Origin: Autumnicola lenta
GTDB lineage: Bacteria; Bacteroidota; Bacteroidia; Flavobacteriales; Flavobacteriaceae
NCBI RefSeq assembly: GCF_031846515.1
Contig: NZ_JAVRHO010000008.1
Span: 62,001 to 126,000 of the forward strand
Reading direction: 5' to 3'
Length of the DNA stretch: 64,000 nucleotides
A program made the position numbers and the translations under genes. Positions 17,399-25,743 of the stretch are shown piece by piece (within the stretch, counting starts at the first letter, position 1; every line of letters starts with the position of its first letter). The notes under the pieces are model-generated. The model saw only the letters and a list, made by a program, of their open reading frames with translations, had not been told where the DNA came from and did not search any database.

Positions 17399-17797
17399 AA
17401 TGTTGAATTTCATTGGGTACTACTTTGAGAAGTCTTTACAATGGAAGTCAGGATCCTGATAAGTTCTTCTGATCTTTCAAGTAATTCTGAAACCTCAATT
17501 TTCACAATCTGACTTTTCTCTATAAGCTTTAGCCAGTACAAGGTTTCCCTTGCTTCCTTAGCTGAAATAGACATTTTAGCTATAACGTCTTTTCTTCTAA
17601 TTGCTGCGCCGGCTTCCTCGATATTAGCTCCAATACTGGTATACCACCACGAAGAAGCTGTTTGGAAAGAACATATTCCCTTTCCTTCAGCATCTGCTTG
17701 TACAATTCTATGATCAAGAGAGCAAAATCAAATGATTTCGATCGAATTATATTATCTCTTACTTCCTTTATAGAATTCCCAATTAAAATTCAACATT
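17399..17797. repeat. insertion bounded by a 12-bp inverted repeat, carrying a broken four-helix-bundle gene
   Basis: AATGTTGAATTT at 17399-17410 and its exact reverse complement AAATTCAACATT at 17786-17797 bracket a four-helix-bundle reading frame between the RND pump and adaptor genes. A second, partial copy of the left motif (TTAATGTTGAATG) lies at 17383-17395. Other efflux operons have pump and adaptor genes close together, so this segment looks inserted. Whether the inverted repeats are mobility ends is inference. Confidence 0.55.
17410..17790 (-). pseudogene. four-helix-bundle protein (S23/IVP type), frameshifted
   Basis: Reading the minus strand gives a first frame VRDNIIRSKSFDFALLIIEL to LSKQLLRGG and, two bases out of phase, a second frame TSIGANIEEAGAAIRRKDVI to a stop at 17410-17412. 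Together they form the typical four-helix-bundle family (about 115-120 residues; motif LR.GTSIGANIEEA). The break is at 17640-17641, where GGTATACC replaces the expected GGTACC, a two-base TA insertion. In the first frame translation runs to an early TAG. No ATG is available at the 5' end of the first frame. The family occurs inside 23S rRNA intervening sequences and dispersed in Bacteroidetes genomes. Its role is unknown. Confidence 0.8.
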
Positions 17798-17808
17798 CAC
17801 AATTATTT

Positions 17809-19305
17809 TTAATGTTCGTGACCATGTCCTGGGGTTTGCCCAGACATTGAAGTCATTTTCACCTGGTAGTTCCCAGTAGTCACTACAACATCGCCGGCCT
17901 CAAGTCCGTTAAGCACCTGTGCGTTTTTTCCGTTTCGTTTCCCGATCTTTACAGGCCTTCTTTCGAAACTTTCCCCGCCGGTTTGCACGATCACAGAATA
18001 ATTACCGTAATCTTCAAGTAGTGCGGCTTCAGGCACCACGATCCCGGTTTCAGTTTGGCCAAGGGCAATCTGCACTTCGGTAAAACTACCTTCGGGCACT
18101 TCAACTACATCATTTACCTTGATATATACCGGGATCATCGGTTTGCTGTCTTCCACTTCCTTGCCTACGGAAACAATCGATCCGTCTTCCACTTCACTCC
18201 AGTTCCCATCACCATTTCTGTACCATACACTCGCAATAGCTTCTTTACTGGGGTTGTGAGAAGCACTTAACTGAGTTTTAAGCAAACGTGATTGGTCAGT
18301 TCCAATAGAGACAAGGTTAGCACCCTGTTCTACATAATCCCCGTTCGAGGTGCTGATGGATTTTATAAACCCGTCAAAAGGAGCTCTGATCTGCTTCCCG
18401 CCTGCTCCGTAATTGGAGGCAAGTGCACGGTAATTCGCTTCGGCTACACGAAAATCGCTTTCCACCTTTTCGAATTCCGCCTTGGGAACGATCCTGTCCT
18501 CATAAAGTTCCTTTTTCCGTTCGTATTCAGCTTTTGCCTGTTCATACCTGGCTTTTGCCTGCGCGATCTCCGCCTGGATATTATTGGAAGAAAGGCCTTC
18601 ACTGCTCAAGTTCATCAACAATTGACCTCTTTTTACTTCACTACCTTCCGTTAGGTTTTCTGCAACGAAATTCACCATTCCGTTAGCTCCCGCAGCAAGG
18701 CTCTTATAAGTTCCCGGCGCGGCCTGCCAGACTCCGGAAGTATTAACGATGTCATAGACTTCTCCTTTAGTCACAGGTGCTGTCTGAAAATCGATCTTCC
18801 AGGCCTGTTCCTTTAAAAAGCTGATGCCGCCATCTTCTGTTTCGGCTACGTTTTCTGAAGCTTCAGCAGCAGAGGCGTACACCTGAACGTCTTCGATCAC
18901 GATCCTGTCTGAATATTCAGAAGTTTTCAGCTCAAAAACCAGGTCGTAAGTTCCCGATTCTTTCGGCTGTAAGGCTGGAGAAAAAATTCCAGGTGAAGAA
19001 GGCGATTCCACCGTATGCCGAATTCCACTATCTCCTTTAATGAGACTCACCGTAACCGAACCATTTCGTACCGGCTGGTGTTTGTCCAGAACAGTAAAAT
19101 GGGCAGCAAATTTGCTGGTCCTTCCTTCTACCAAAGCCGGAAATTCTACAAAAAGCTCTGTCTGGTCTGTCCAGATCGTTTTGCTGATCGCCGGAACCTC
19201 TGAACTCAAATGGTTTCCCTCTGCATCATGTTCATGGTCTTCCTCCTCGTTATTTCCGCAGGAAAATAGGAATAACGAGATGCATATTATATATAAATAT
19301 TTCAT
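17809..19305 (-). CDS. efflux RND periplasmic adaptor (CzcB/CusB-like lipoprotein)
   Basis: This 498-residue membrane-fusion protein starts with a lipoprotein signal (MKYLYIICISLFLFSC) and a short His/Asp/Glu-rich stretch (NNEEEDHEHDAEGNH). A beta-rich N-terminal domain follows at about residues 30-150, then the barrel-sandwich and a helical hairpin (AEIAQAKARYEQAKAEYERK, about 240-260). It ends with PGHGHEH, another possible metal-binding tail. It links the RND pump to the outer-membrane channel. The extra N-terminal domain and His-rich ends fit heavy-metal adaptors. Confidence 0.92.
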   Translation of the reverse strand: MKYLYIICISLFLFSCGNNEEEDHEHDAEGNHLSSEVPAISKTIWTDQTELFVEFPALVEGRTSKFAAHFTVLDKHQPVRNGSVTVSLIKGDSGIRHTVESPSSPGIFSPALQPKESGTYDLVFELKTSEYSDRIVIEDVQVYASAAEASENVAETEDGGISFLKEQAWKIDFQTAPVTKGEVYDIVNTSGVWQAAPGTYKSLAAGANGMVNFVAENLTEGSEVKRGQLLMNLSSEGLSSNNIQAEIAQAKARYEQAKAEYERKKELYEDRIVPKAEFEKVESDFRVAEANYRALASNYGAGGKQIRAPFDGFIKSISTSNGDYVEQGANLVSIGTDQSRLLKTQLSASHNPSKEAIASVWYRNGDGNWSEVEDGSIVSVGKEVEDSKPMIPVYIKVNDVVEVPEGSFTEVQIALGQTETGIVVPEAALLEDYGNYSVIVQTGGESFERRPVKIGKRNGKNAQVLNGLEAGDVVVTTGNYQVKMTSMSGQTPGHGHEH

Positions 19306-19320
19306 GTCTAATACTGATTT

Positions 19321-19599
19321 TTAATGATCCTCGTGCTCCGTTCCGTCTTCGTGAGTATGACCGGATTCTTCAGGTGTGTCGAGTGAATCTTCGCCAACCT
19401 TAAATTCTTCCTGCTCCATATGGTCTCCGTCCATATGGCTGCCATCCTCATTGTGGGGATGTCCATGCTCTTCTTCCTCATGGGCGTGAGCTTCGGCTCC
19501 TTCCTCATGCTCATGGCCGTGATCTTCATTAGCGGTTTCTCTACAAGCTGAAAATCCAAATACTAATATTGTTGCGAAAAATAAATTCTTGAAATTCAT
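19321..19599 (-). CDS. His/Glu-rich metal-binding lipoprotein in the efflux operon
   Basis: This 92-residue protein has a lipoprotein signal (MNFKNLFFATILVFGFSAC) and a mature part made almost wholly of His, Glu, Asp and Gly (HGHEHEEGAEAHAHEEEEHG). Such composition strongly suggests periplasmic metal binding or buffering. No fold or family is recognisable. It sits between the outer-membrane channel gene (16 bases) and the adaptor gene (15 bases), so it is co-transcribed. An overlapping frame of 83 codons on the same strand is a shadow. Confidence 0.8.
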   Translation of the reverse strand: MNFKNLFFATILVFGFSACRETANEDHGHEHEEGAEAHAHEEEEHGHPHNEDGSHMDGDHMEQEEFKVGEDSLDTPEESGHTHEDGTEHEDH

Positions 19600-19615
19600 A
19601 TTTTTTAATTTTTAA

Positions 19616-20800
19616 TTATAATTGATGTTTTAAAAGTTCTGCTTTAAGCTGAAGGAGTTCTTTTTCCATCTCCAGCATGTTATTATAAGCCTGCCGGTAG
19701 AACTCCACTTCCCGGTAATAATCCAGAAATGATAATTCCCCCAGCTCGTAAGCTTTAAATAAAAGTTCTTCGGAATTCAGATCCTTCAAAGTCACCTGGT
19801 ATTCCTGGTACTTGCTTTCTAATAATTGATATTGCTGATAGTTTTCCTGAAACCTGGTATAAAGTTCAGCGGTTTCGGCACCGGTATTTGCCTGGGTATA
19901 CTCCAGGTTCGCTTCGGCCGCTTTTACTTTATTCCTGCTGTTCCAAAGGGGAATGGAAATTCCGCCCATGATTCCTGAATAATTGCTGGAATTCACTCCC
20001 TGGTAATTATAACCGAGACTTAGGTCTGGAAGGATCTTATTTTTTTCCAGTTTTACCTGCTGCTGGGCGAGATTCTCACGAGCCTTTAACTGCAGAACTT
20101 CTGCATCTTCGGAAAGTTTTTCTTCCCAAAGAACTTGCATTTTGGCCAGTTCAGGATCTTCGAAAAATTGGACCTGTTCTGCCTCAATTGAATTTCCACC
20201 GTTCAATTTCTGAAGTTCCAGCAGGTTGTTCCTGATCCTGATGTTCATCTGGTCCAACATAAACTGCTCCTGTAACCAGGCTACTTTGGCTTTATTCAGT
20301 TCCAGAATACCGATTTGTTCTGCATCGAATAAACGCTGTATCTGGTTATATACCTGTCTTGCCTGCTCCACTCTTCTTTCCTCCAAATTTTCTCGTTTCC
20401 GCAAAATTTGCAATTCCAGAAGCTGTTTCTTGGCAGCCAGTAGTACTTCCTGCCGCATCGATTCATACTCCAGTTCCAGCAATTCTTTTTGCTTTTCAAT
20501 CCGCATACTTCGAGCACCATAAACTGTAGGAAATTCAAATCGCTGCGAAACCTGGAACTCATAATAATCACTGGTCTCGTGCTCTCCGAATGGAAGATAA
20601 AAGGCTGAAACCTGAGGATCCTGCAAGTTATTTTCTGACTTATTACCCAGATCCTGACTTGCCATATAAGACTGATATGCCTTGAGTTGCCTGTTATTCT
20701 GGCTAATCTGCTCCAAAATACCGTCCATACCGGTATCCTGGGCGAATGAGCCCATAGAGATTAGTATTCCGCATACTGCGGAAACTATATTTCTGTACAT
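19616..20800 (-). CDS. TolC-family outer-membrane efflux protein (CzcC/CusC-like)
   Basis: This 394-residue protein has a signal peptide ending near GSFAQ and long helical hairpins rich in Gln, Glu and Leu (for example AKARENLAQQQVKLEKNKILPD-type stretches near residues 235-260) characteristic of TolC-like channels. The segment LSLGYNYQGVNSSNYSGIMG (about 265-285) matches a membrane strand. It would be the outer-membrane duct of the tripartite metal efflux pump encoded downstream. It lies 75 bases after a His-rich gene in the same direction. Confidence 0.9.
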   Translation of the reverse strand: MYRNIVSAVCGILISMGSFAQDTGMDGILEQISQNNRQLKAYQSYMASQDLGNKSENNLQDPQVSAFYLPFGEHETSDYYEFQVSQRFEFPTVYGARSMRIEKQKELLELEYESMRQEVLLAAKKQLLELQILRKRENLEERRVEQARQVYNQIQRLFDAEQIGILELNKAKVAWLQEQFMLDQMNIRIRNNLLELQKLNGGNSIEAEQVQFFEDPELAKMQVLWEEKLSEDAEVLQLKARENLAQQQVKLEKNKILPDLSLGYNYQGVNSSNYSGIMGGISIPLWNSRNKVKAAEANLEYTQANTGAETAELYTRFQENYQQYQLLESKYQEYQVTLKDLNSEELLFKAYELGELSFLDYYREVEFYRQAYNNMLEMEKELLQLKAELLKHQL

Positions 20801-20875
20801 AAATTTTTGATTTTAGTTTAATCTATATGTTAAGGTCGACCTGCTATTAATATATAGTGGCCTGACTATAGGTGA

Positions 20876-21310
20876 TCAAACTAATTCGGGCGGTCCCCGA
20901 AGTGAGAGTAAGGATAAATAGGGATTAAAATATTCATTGGGAGGTTGATAAATTTCAGGATTTTCTGAATCCTGATCAGCTAAAACCCACTTATCGGAAT
21001 AGTATTTATTTGAATTATTCTTTTTAATTTCTGTTTTTTGACCCCTCAAATCCTCGGAATATTCCTTAATAACCGGAATTTCATTGGAAGTACTCGTATG
21101 AGAATGAATGGCAAGTAAATAAGACAAAAATCCTCGTTGCTTCTTTTCCTGCTTCTTTTCGTGGTGATGATCTTCACCAGAGTGATGATGTGCAATTTCC
21201 TTTTTTTCCTCTTGATGCTCGTGATGCGCATGAGGTATGACCTGATGAAAAGACATCAGCATAAAAATGCCAAGCAGGAACAAAGATTTTATTTGAGGTG
21301 TAATTCGCAT
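20876..21310 (-). CDS. His-rich membrane-associated protein, first gene of the efflux operon
   Basis: The ATG at 21310 (MRITPQIKSLFLLGIFMLMS) gives 144 residues with an N-terminal signal or membrane segment. A start 14 codons upstream is possible but less natural. A His/Glu/Lys-rich stretch follows (HAHHEHQEEKKEIAHHHSGE, about residues 27-46), then a polar C-terminal part with no known domain. The arrangement suggests a periplasmic metal-binding accessory or sensor for the efflux pump. No family name is known to me. Confidence 0.7.
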   Translation of the reverse strand: MRITPQIKSLFLLGIFMLMSFHQVIPHAHHEHQEEKKEIAHHHSGEDHHHEKKQEKKQRGFLSYLLAIHSHTSTSNEIPVIKEYSEDLRGQKTEIKKNNSNKYYSDKWVLADQDSENPEIYQPPNEYFNPYLSLLSLRGPPELV

Positions 21311-21541
21311 CAAAGACAAAAATAGTAATTTATTATTAAGATTGAGGCTCAAATAAAATAAAACGCAAGAAGTAGCTCTTATGGTTTATTTTCCCAGTAA
21401 TAGAATGAAACTGCCTTAGGAACTGGGGAATCTGTCCAACATCAATTCTTAACTTTACACGAAGAAAGGGTACAACTTTAGATAAAAAGTAAAACCATTA
21501 TATATTAATCATGCACACTTTACGGAATAGTTTTCCCCTAT

Positions 21542-22873
21542 TCAAAAATTAATAACACTATCCAAGGCTTCATCAGCATCTCGATGAATGAAATTCGCTT
21601 GGTAATTCAAAGTAGTTTTTAGATTACTATGTCGATAGAGCTTTTGCAGCATCAAAGGATGTATTTTATCACCTGCAATATTCCCAAAGCTGTGTCTTGC
21701 AATGTGATTGGATAAATTTTTATCTATACCACATTCCTCTGCAATTCGTTTTAGATATTTATTGAGAAGCTTGGTAGCATTTTTTGTTTTAATATAAATC
21801 TTTTCAGCATCTTTAGGATGGACATTCCTTAGAAAAGGGAATACATATCCATTATAAAGTACCTTGTCCTTTCTGTAATAGTTTAATATTTTTTCGGCTT
21901 TATGGGGAATTTTTAGACTCAATGCCTTTTCATTCTTATTCATTACATAATAAAGACGATTATCTTTAAAATCCGACCATTTCAGTTTAACCACATCAGA
22001 AATACGTATGCCTGCAAAATAGAAAGCAAACAACCAGACATTATGAGTATGCCAAATTGAAGCACCTTCTTCCAATTTTAGAGCTTCTATTTTTTCAACC
22101 TCTTCTATAGTCAAACCGATTTTATTACCAGAACCAATTCGAATTTTCTCTTTTTCCCCTGCAAAAGGATAATATTTTTGATCAACAATACCTTCTTTTA
22201 TTGCTAAGTTAAAAAGTGTTCTAATAAAAATAAGCTGATTAGTAACAGTTCTTGTTTTTTGGTTTAGATAAGAAAGACAAAAAGTTTTATATTTATTTAG
22301 AAATGCCTCATCAATTTCCTGAAATCGTAAAGCTGTATTTTTTTGGAAATAGTTCACTCCATCCATCCACATATATTCGGCTTTTTTTGCCCTACTTATA
22401 CGCTCTGTACGCCGTTCTTTGATCTCCTTAATAACTTTAGCTTTATTTTTAGATTTTTTCAGGTTTAAAAATTCTTCTAAATTATAGAGGATTGACAATT
22501 CGGATTTTGCTACAGAGAATGTCCCCCTTTCATATTTGTCCTTTATGCGTTCAGCTGCTAATGCAAAAAAAGATTTTACCCCATCAGGACCTTTTAATTT
22601 TTGTTTGACTTGCTTGGGAGTAATCCGAACTTTAGAATCAAAATAAATATCATTGACCTCGGTCAGCTTTTTCATCAAGAAGTTATTCAACTTTCTAAAA
22701 TTGGGATGAGTCCTCTTAACTTTTCCAGCAGTTTTATCCCAATCCTTTTCGAATACATATTGCCCAAGCCAATGATAATTTGTTTTATAATTTTCACTAA
22801 TCCTCAATGCAAGGGGAATTGTTCCATCCTTTCTTATCATGTTCTTCCGTAAAACAATCTTTATATTAGCCAT
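21542..22873 (-). CDS. int: tyrosine recombinase, ICE integrase
   Basis: The ATG at 22873 gives 443 residues; a GTG two codons upstream is less likely. An arm-binding N-terminal domain (ANIKIVLRKNMIRKDGTIPL) and a SAM-like core-binding domain are followed by the catalytic domain. The catalytic residues are visible: Arg in FAGIRISDVVKLKWSDF (about residue 290), the HxxR box HIARHSFGN (about 395), a later His in LYRHSNLKTTL, and the Tyr nucleophile in TTLNYQANF. It sits at the element end, next to a partial tRNA, as expected for an ICE integrase, and reads away from that end. Confidence 0.93.
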   Translation of the reverse strand: MANIKIVLRKNMIRKDGTIPLALRISENYKTNYHWLGQYVFEKDWDKTAGKVKRTHPNFRKLNNFLMKKLTEVNDIYFDSKVRITPKQVKQKLKGPDGVKSFFALAAERIKDKYERGTFSVAKSELSILYNLEEFLNLKKSKNKAKVIKEIKERRTERISRAKKAEYMWMDGVNYFQKNTALRFQEIDEAFLNKYKTFCLSYLNQKTRTVTNQLIFIRTLFNLAIKEGIVDQKYYPFAGEKEKIRIGSGNKIGLTIEEVEKIEALKLEEGASIWHTHNVWLFAFYFAGIRISDVVKLKWSDFKDNRLYYVMNKNEKALSLKIPHKAEKILNYYRKDKVLYNGYVFPFLRNVHPKDAEKIYIKTKNATKLLNKYLKRIAEECGIDKNLSNHIARHSFGNIAGDKIHPLMLQKLYRHSNLKTTLNYQANFIHRDADEALDSVINF

Positions 22874-22922
22874 AACCACCTAATTTAAAACTATGTAAAG
22901 ATAGTGAAAGGTTTAGCACTTA

Positions 22923-22943
22923 GTACAGAATAAGTACAGAATA
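22923..22943. repeat. direct repeat pair (GTACAGAATA) between int and att, left copy
   Basis: Two adjacent GTACAGAATA units lie 50-70 bases upstream of the integrase start. A near-identical pair recurs at 23141-23161, beyond the tRNA fragment. The size, tandem arrangement and position suggest arm-type binding sites for the integrase N-terminal domain. This is inference from layout. Confidence 0.5.
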
Positions 22944-23047
22944 ATTTGATTTTAATAAGTTTGAATTAAAATCAATGATGATATAAAGCTCTGTAAATCA
23001 TCCATTCTATGCGGTTTTAGTTGAAATTGTACAGGTAAAACATCAAG

Positions 23048-23092
23048 TTCATAACCCGGAGGTCGGGGGATCGTGCCCCCCTCTCGCTACCA
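23048..23092 (+). repeat. 3' fragment of a tRNA (anticodon CAT), attR-like site
   Basis: The sequence from the anticodon loop (TTCATAA, anticodon CAT at 23050-23052) continues through the 3' half of the anticodon stem (CCCGG), the variable loop, a T stem GGGGG/CCCCC, the acceptor 3' strand TCTCGCT, discriminator A and CCA at 23090-23092. No 5' half is found upstream. This is what remains when an element integrates at a tRNA anticodon region, and it marks the right end of the ICE. The T loop (ATCGTGC) departs from the TTCRA consensus, so this copy may not be a faithful tRNA end. Confidence 0.7.
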
Positions 23093-23100
23093 ATAAAAAC

Positions 23101-23136
23101 AAGGCTTTCGAGAAATCGGAAGCCTTTATTTTTTTA
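23101..23136 (+). terminator. terminator downstream of the tRNA fragment
   Basis: AAGGCTTTCGA (23101-23111) pairs with TCGGAAGCCTT (23116-23126) around a GAAA-type loop with one mismatch. A T-rich run follows. This is probably the original intrinsic terminator of the target tRNA gene. Confidence 0.7.
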
Positions 23137-23140
23137 ATGG

Positions 23141-23161
23141 GTACAGAATAGGTACAGAATA
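23141..23161. repeat. direct repeat pair (GTACAGAATA), right copy
   Basis: A second pair of GTACAGAATA units, separated by one G instead of the A seen in the left copy, lies just after the tRNA terminator. Its presence on the far side of the att core is unexpected if everything right of the tRNA fragment is host DNA. Confidence 0.5.
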
Positions 23162-23292
23162 TTTTATTTTTAGGGATATGATTTGGAACGATATTATTTA
23201 ACATTTTTTGTAGACAAATTTTATGGGTATTGGTAAAATATATTCAGTAATTTTAAGACAACATTCAATTCCAATAATTTTAGTCAATTTAT

Positions 23293-23727
23293 TCAAACTA
23301 TTTTTGAAATAAGCCTAAAACTTAATTCCATAAATACAAAGCGGATTGCTAAAAACGCTATGATAAAAATCGGCAGAAAATCTATGGCACTTTCTAATCC
23401 TTTAGTTGTCCAAATAATGCAAAATCCGATGAGAGGATATAATAATAAAATTGAAAATAGGATTTTGAATGCTTTGTGAAATCTCACTTCTATGTTTCCG
23501 CTGCTATTTTCAAACTTTCCCGTCAATATGCAAAGAGCACCAAAGCCTACGATTGAAGAAATAACTTTGAATCCGTTTTGGTCTACTTGTCCAATAAAAT
23601 CTTCTTTTACTCCCCATTTCGAAACAATATTTGAAGTCAGTTTGGTATGCTGTTTCAGGTCATTCATCGCACTCGAGCTACTTTCACTCAATTCAACCTT
23701 AAAATTTTTATCAGGAAATAATTTCAT
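23293..23727 (-). CDS. small hypothetical membrane protein
   Basis: This 144-residue protein has a soluble N-terminal half (about residues 1-50) and three hydrophobic segments at about 55-68, 88-108 and 117-134. No family is recognised. It is alone, in an AT-rich patch between the ICE end and an IS copy, and its upstream spacer contains strong secondary structure. The gene has no obvious partner and may be a cargo gene of a small cassette. Confidence 0.55.
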   Translation of the reverse strand: MKLFPDKNFKVELSESSSSAMNDLKQHTKLTSNIVSKWGVKEDFIGQVDQNGFKVISSIVGFGALCILTGKFENSSGNIEVRFHKAFKILFSILLLYPLIGFCIIWTTKGLESAIDFLPIFIIAFLAIRFVFMELSFRLISKIV

Positions 23728-23749
23728 TTAATGAGCAGTATTTTTTAAA

Positions 23750-23882
23750 TGAGGTACAACGTCTCGTATAAAAACTGTGCGAGCGGGCGAGCGTGATTGT
23801 CCGCAGGACAATCAGGCGTTGCAAGCGAGCACGGACTTTCGAATTGAGACAGGTTTGAGCATTGTTTTTATATATTGTGCCT
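23750..23882. other. structured intergenic spacer left of the IS element
   Basis: This spacer has a perfect 8-bp hairpin (GATTGTCC, GCA loop, GGACAATC at about 23793-23811). It also has longer symmetrical pieces: GTCTCGTATAAAAAC near its left edge mirrors GAGAC and GTTTTTATAT near its right edge. The base composition is more GC-rich in the centre than its surroundings. It looks like a recombination or cassette spacer, but no integrase gene for it is visible. Confidence 0.4.
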
Positions 23883-24822
23883 GTTGCACAAGTTAGCCAA
23901 AAGAGCTAATTTTCTGTATGCAAGGCAAGAAAAATTATCAGGAAAAACTCTTCACTTCCTTCCGTCTCAGTGACAGGATTCCAAAAGAAAATTTTTACAG
24001 ACGTTTAAAAGAAGTCCTGAACCTGGAGTTTCTTTATCCGCTTACCCAAAAGTTCTACGGAGAGAGCGGACAGAAAAGCATCGACCCGGTGGTCTTTTTC
24101 AAGATCTGTCTGGTGGGATACCTGGAAAACATCACTACGGACCGTGGACTAATGAACCACTGCGCAATGCGGTTGGACGTCCTCTACTTCCTGGGATATG
24201 ATGTGGATGAAGAACTGCCCTGGCACAGTACCATCAGCCGTACCCGCCAGCTTTTCCCTGAAGATATCTTTGAGGAAGTTTTTACCAAAGTTTTAAAGCT
24301 GTGTATTGAAATCGGATTGGTAACCGGGCACACCCAGGCAATTGATTCGGCCCCTGTAAAAGCCAATGCTTCCATGGACAGTCTGGAGATCAAAGTCCCG
24401 GCAGAAGACCTGGAGGAGCATCTCTCCAAGGTGCGTGTAGTTGAACGGGTAAAAAGCAGGCGTGGCCGTTATATGAAAGGCAAACGGCAAAGTACTGTGG
24501 AACCTGTCTTTGGCACTCTCAAAGAATTCCTTGGCTTAAGAAAAGTAAACACAGTTGGCATCAGGCAAGCAAACAAGTGCATGCACCTGGCCGCCATTGC
24601 TTATAACTTAAAGAAATATTTGAAACATACCGCAAAACGGGTAAAATCCAGAGCAGGACAGTCCGTTTTGCTTTTTCCACCTAAAAACCTATTGCAAGAG
24701 CTCCAAAGTTCACTTTTAAGGAACCTGAATTTTGTTCACCGCCAATCCAATCCATAAAAGAAAAACTGTTTAAAGCGGCTTATTTGTAGCGGGAATTCAA
24801 AAAAATTATTGGCTTGTGCAAC
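23883..24822 (+). mobile_element. internally deleted IS1182-type insertion sequence
   Basis: The element is bounded by GTTGCACAAG at 23883-23892 and its reverse complement CTTGTGCAAC at 24813-24822. It contains one transposase frame of 279 codons. Full-length IS1182-type transposases are about 430-500 residues, so about a third is missing. No target duplication is obvious beside the ends. It sits within a structured intergenic spacer and its short inverted ends look intact, so it might still be moved by a full-length relative. Confidence 0.75.
23918..24757 (+). pseudogene. IS1182-family transposase with in-frame internal deletion
   Basis: The N-terminal part (ENFYRRLKEVLNLEFLYPLT and SGQKSIDPVVFFKICLVGYL) and the first catalytic Asp segment (QAIDSAPVKANASMDSLEIK, about residues 140-160) are typical of IS1182 transposases. 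The sequence then jumps from EEHLSKV (about 176) directly to the C-terminal catalytic Glu region (KRQSTVEPVFGTLKEFLGLR, about 190-210). The middle part of roughly 150 or more residues, including the second catalytic Asp, is absent although the reading frame is open. The product should be inactive as a transposase. It may still bind the ends. Confidence 0.82.
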
Positions 24823-24846
24823 GGTTACTACTTTTGTACGCAGTTT

Positions 24847-25743
24847 TTATGTCATTTGAAACGTCATCTTTATGTTGCTAAAGTTTTGATTTTTCAAGTC
24901 ATTTTTTGAAATCCCAAAGTAATAAGTTCCGCTACCACCAAACCTGGTCATATCAGAATTTGAATCATTGCAGTCTAATTGTAATAATAATTCAAACGTA
25001 TTAGACAATTCTAGAATATCATTCCATCTCTTCTGAAATTCAGAACTATCAGCTCCATAAAGTCCTAATTCTTTTGAAGAGAAATCATAAAGTGCACTAG
25101 ATTGAATATACCTATCATATCCAAGAATTTGGTGGAGGTTATCCATAACTGAATATAGGTCCGCTATGAAGTCTTCCGTAGGCTCATTAAAATAAAAATT
25201 TAAATCATCATATTTTTTATCCAGTTCAAAAAGTTTATTGTTCTGGTCATCCGGAATTGTATAAAATTGAAAATACTTAATTATTGCTGTTTTCAAAGAA
25301 TAATTTGCTTCCAGATCTTTAGGGAATTCTGCTCTGATGAGATTTTCGGATTTGCTATACAAAAATTTGAACTCCTGATTTATTCCATTAAATTCTTTGT
25401 ATTGGTCGTCAAGACTTAAAAAGATGTAAAAGAAACCTTTACTTGGTAAAATATTTTCTTGGTCAAATTGAGTTAATTCCGACAAATTATATTGTGCGCA
25501 AAACAGCATTGATTTATTATCCACTTTGGGCCATATAAAGTCCTGTGGTAAATCAGGTTTACCTCCAATTTTAGAGGTGCCAATTTTTATGTTTTTATCT
25601 TCATCGGCCTTAGTTTTTATACCAATTGTCGATCTAATCATTTTGATTAAGTCCTCTTTGTCGGATTTTTGAATCCCTCCATCTTCCAAATTCCTAATGA
25701 AGGATTTTATCTTTTCTATATTACTTTTTCTGAAGCTAAACAT
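24847..25743 (-). CDS. DUF1963 (YwqG-like) protein
   Basis: This 298-residue soluble protein has the DUF1963 layout: SKIGGKPDLPQDFIWPKVDN (about residues 57-76), then LFCAQYNLSEL, and near the C terminus a QLDCNDSNSDMTRFGGSGTY segment followed by YFGISKNDLKNQNFSNIKMT. DUF1963 proteins are found widely as orphan or polymorphic-toxin immunity-like genes, but the family function is not known. It stands alone between the IS copy and a structured spacer, and its stop lies 25 bases from the IS end. The coding sequence is AT-rich like its neighbours in this patch. Confidence 0.8.
   Translation of the reverse strand: MFSFRKSNIEKIKSFIRNLEDGGIQKSDKEDLIKMIRSTIGIKTKADEDKNIKIGTSKIGGKPDLPQDFIWPKVDNKSMLFCAQYNLSELTQFDQENILPSKGFFYIFLSLDDQYKEFNGINQEFKFLYSKSENLIRAEFPKDLEANYSLKTAIIKYFQFYTIPDDQNNKLFELDKKYDDLNFYFNEPTEDFIADLYSVMDNLHQILGYDRYIQSSALYDFSSKELGLYGADSSEFQKRWNDILELSNTFELLLQLDCNDSNSDMTRFGGSGTYYFGISKNDLKNQNFSNIKMTFQMT

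Noticed and set aside
23048..23092. Complete tRNA-Met gene
   Set aside because: Only the part from the anticodon loop to CCA is present. No D arm or 5' acceptor strand is found upstream.
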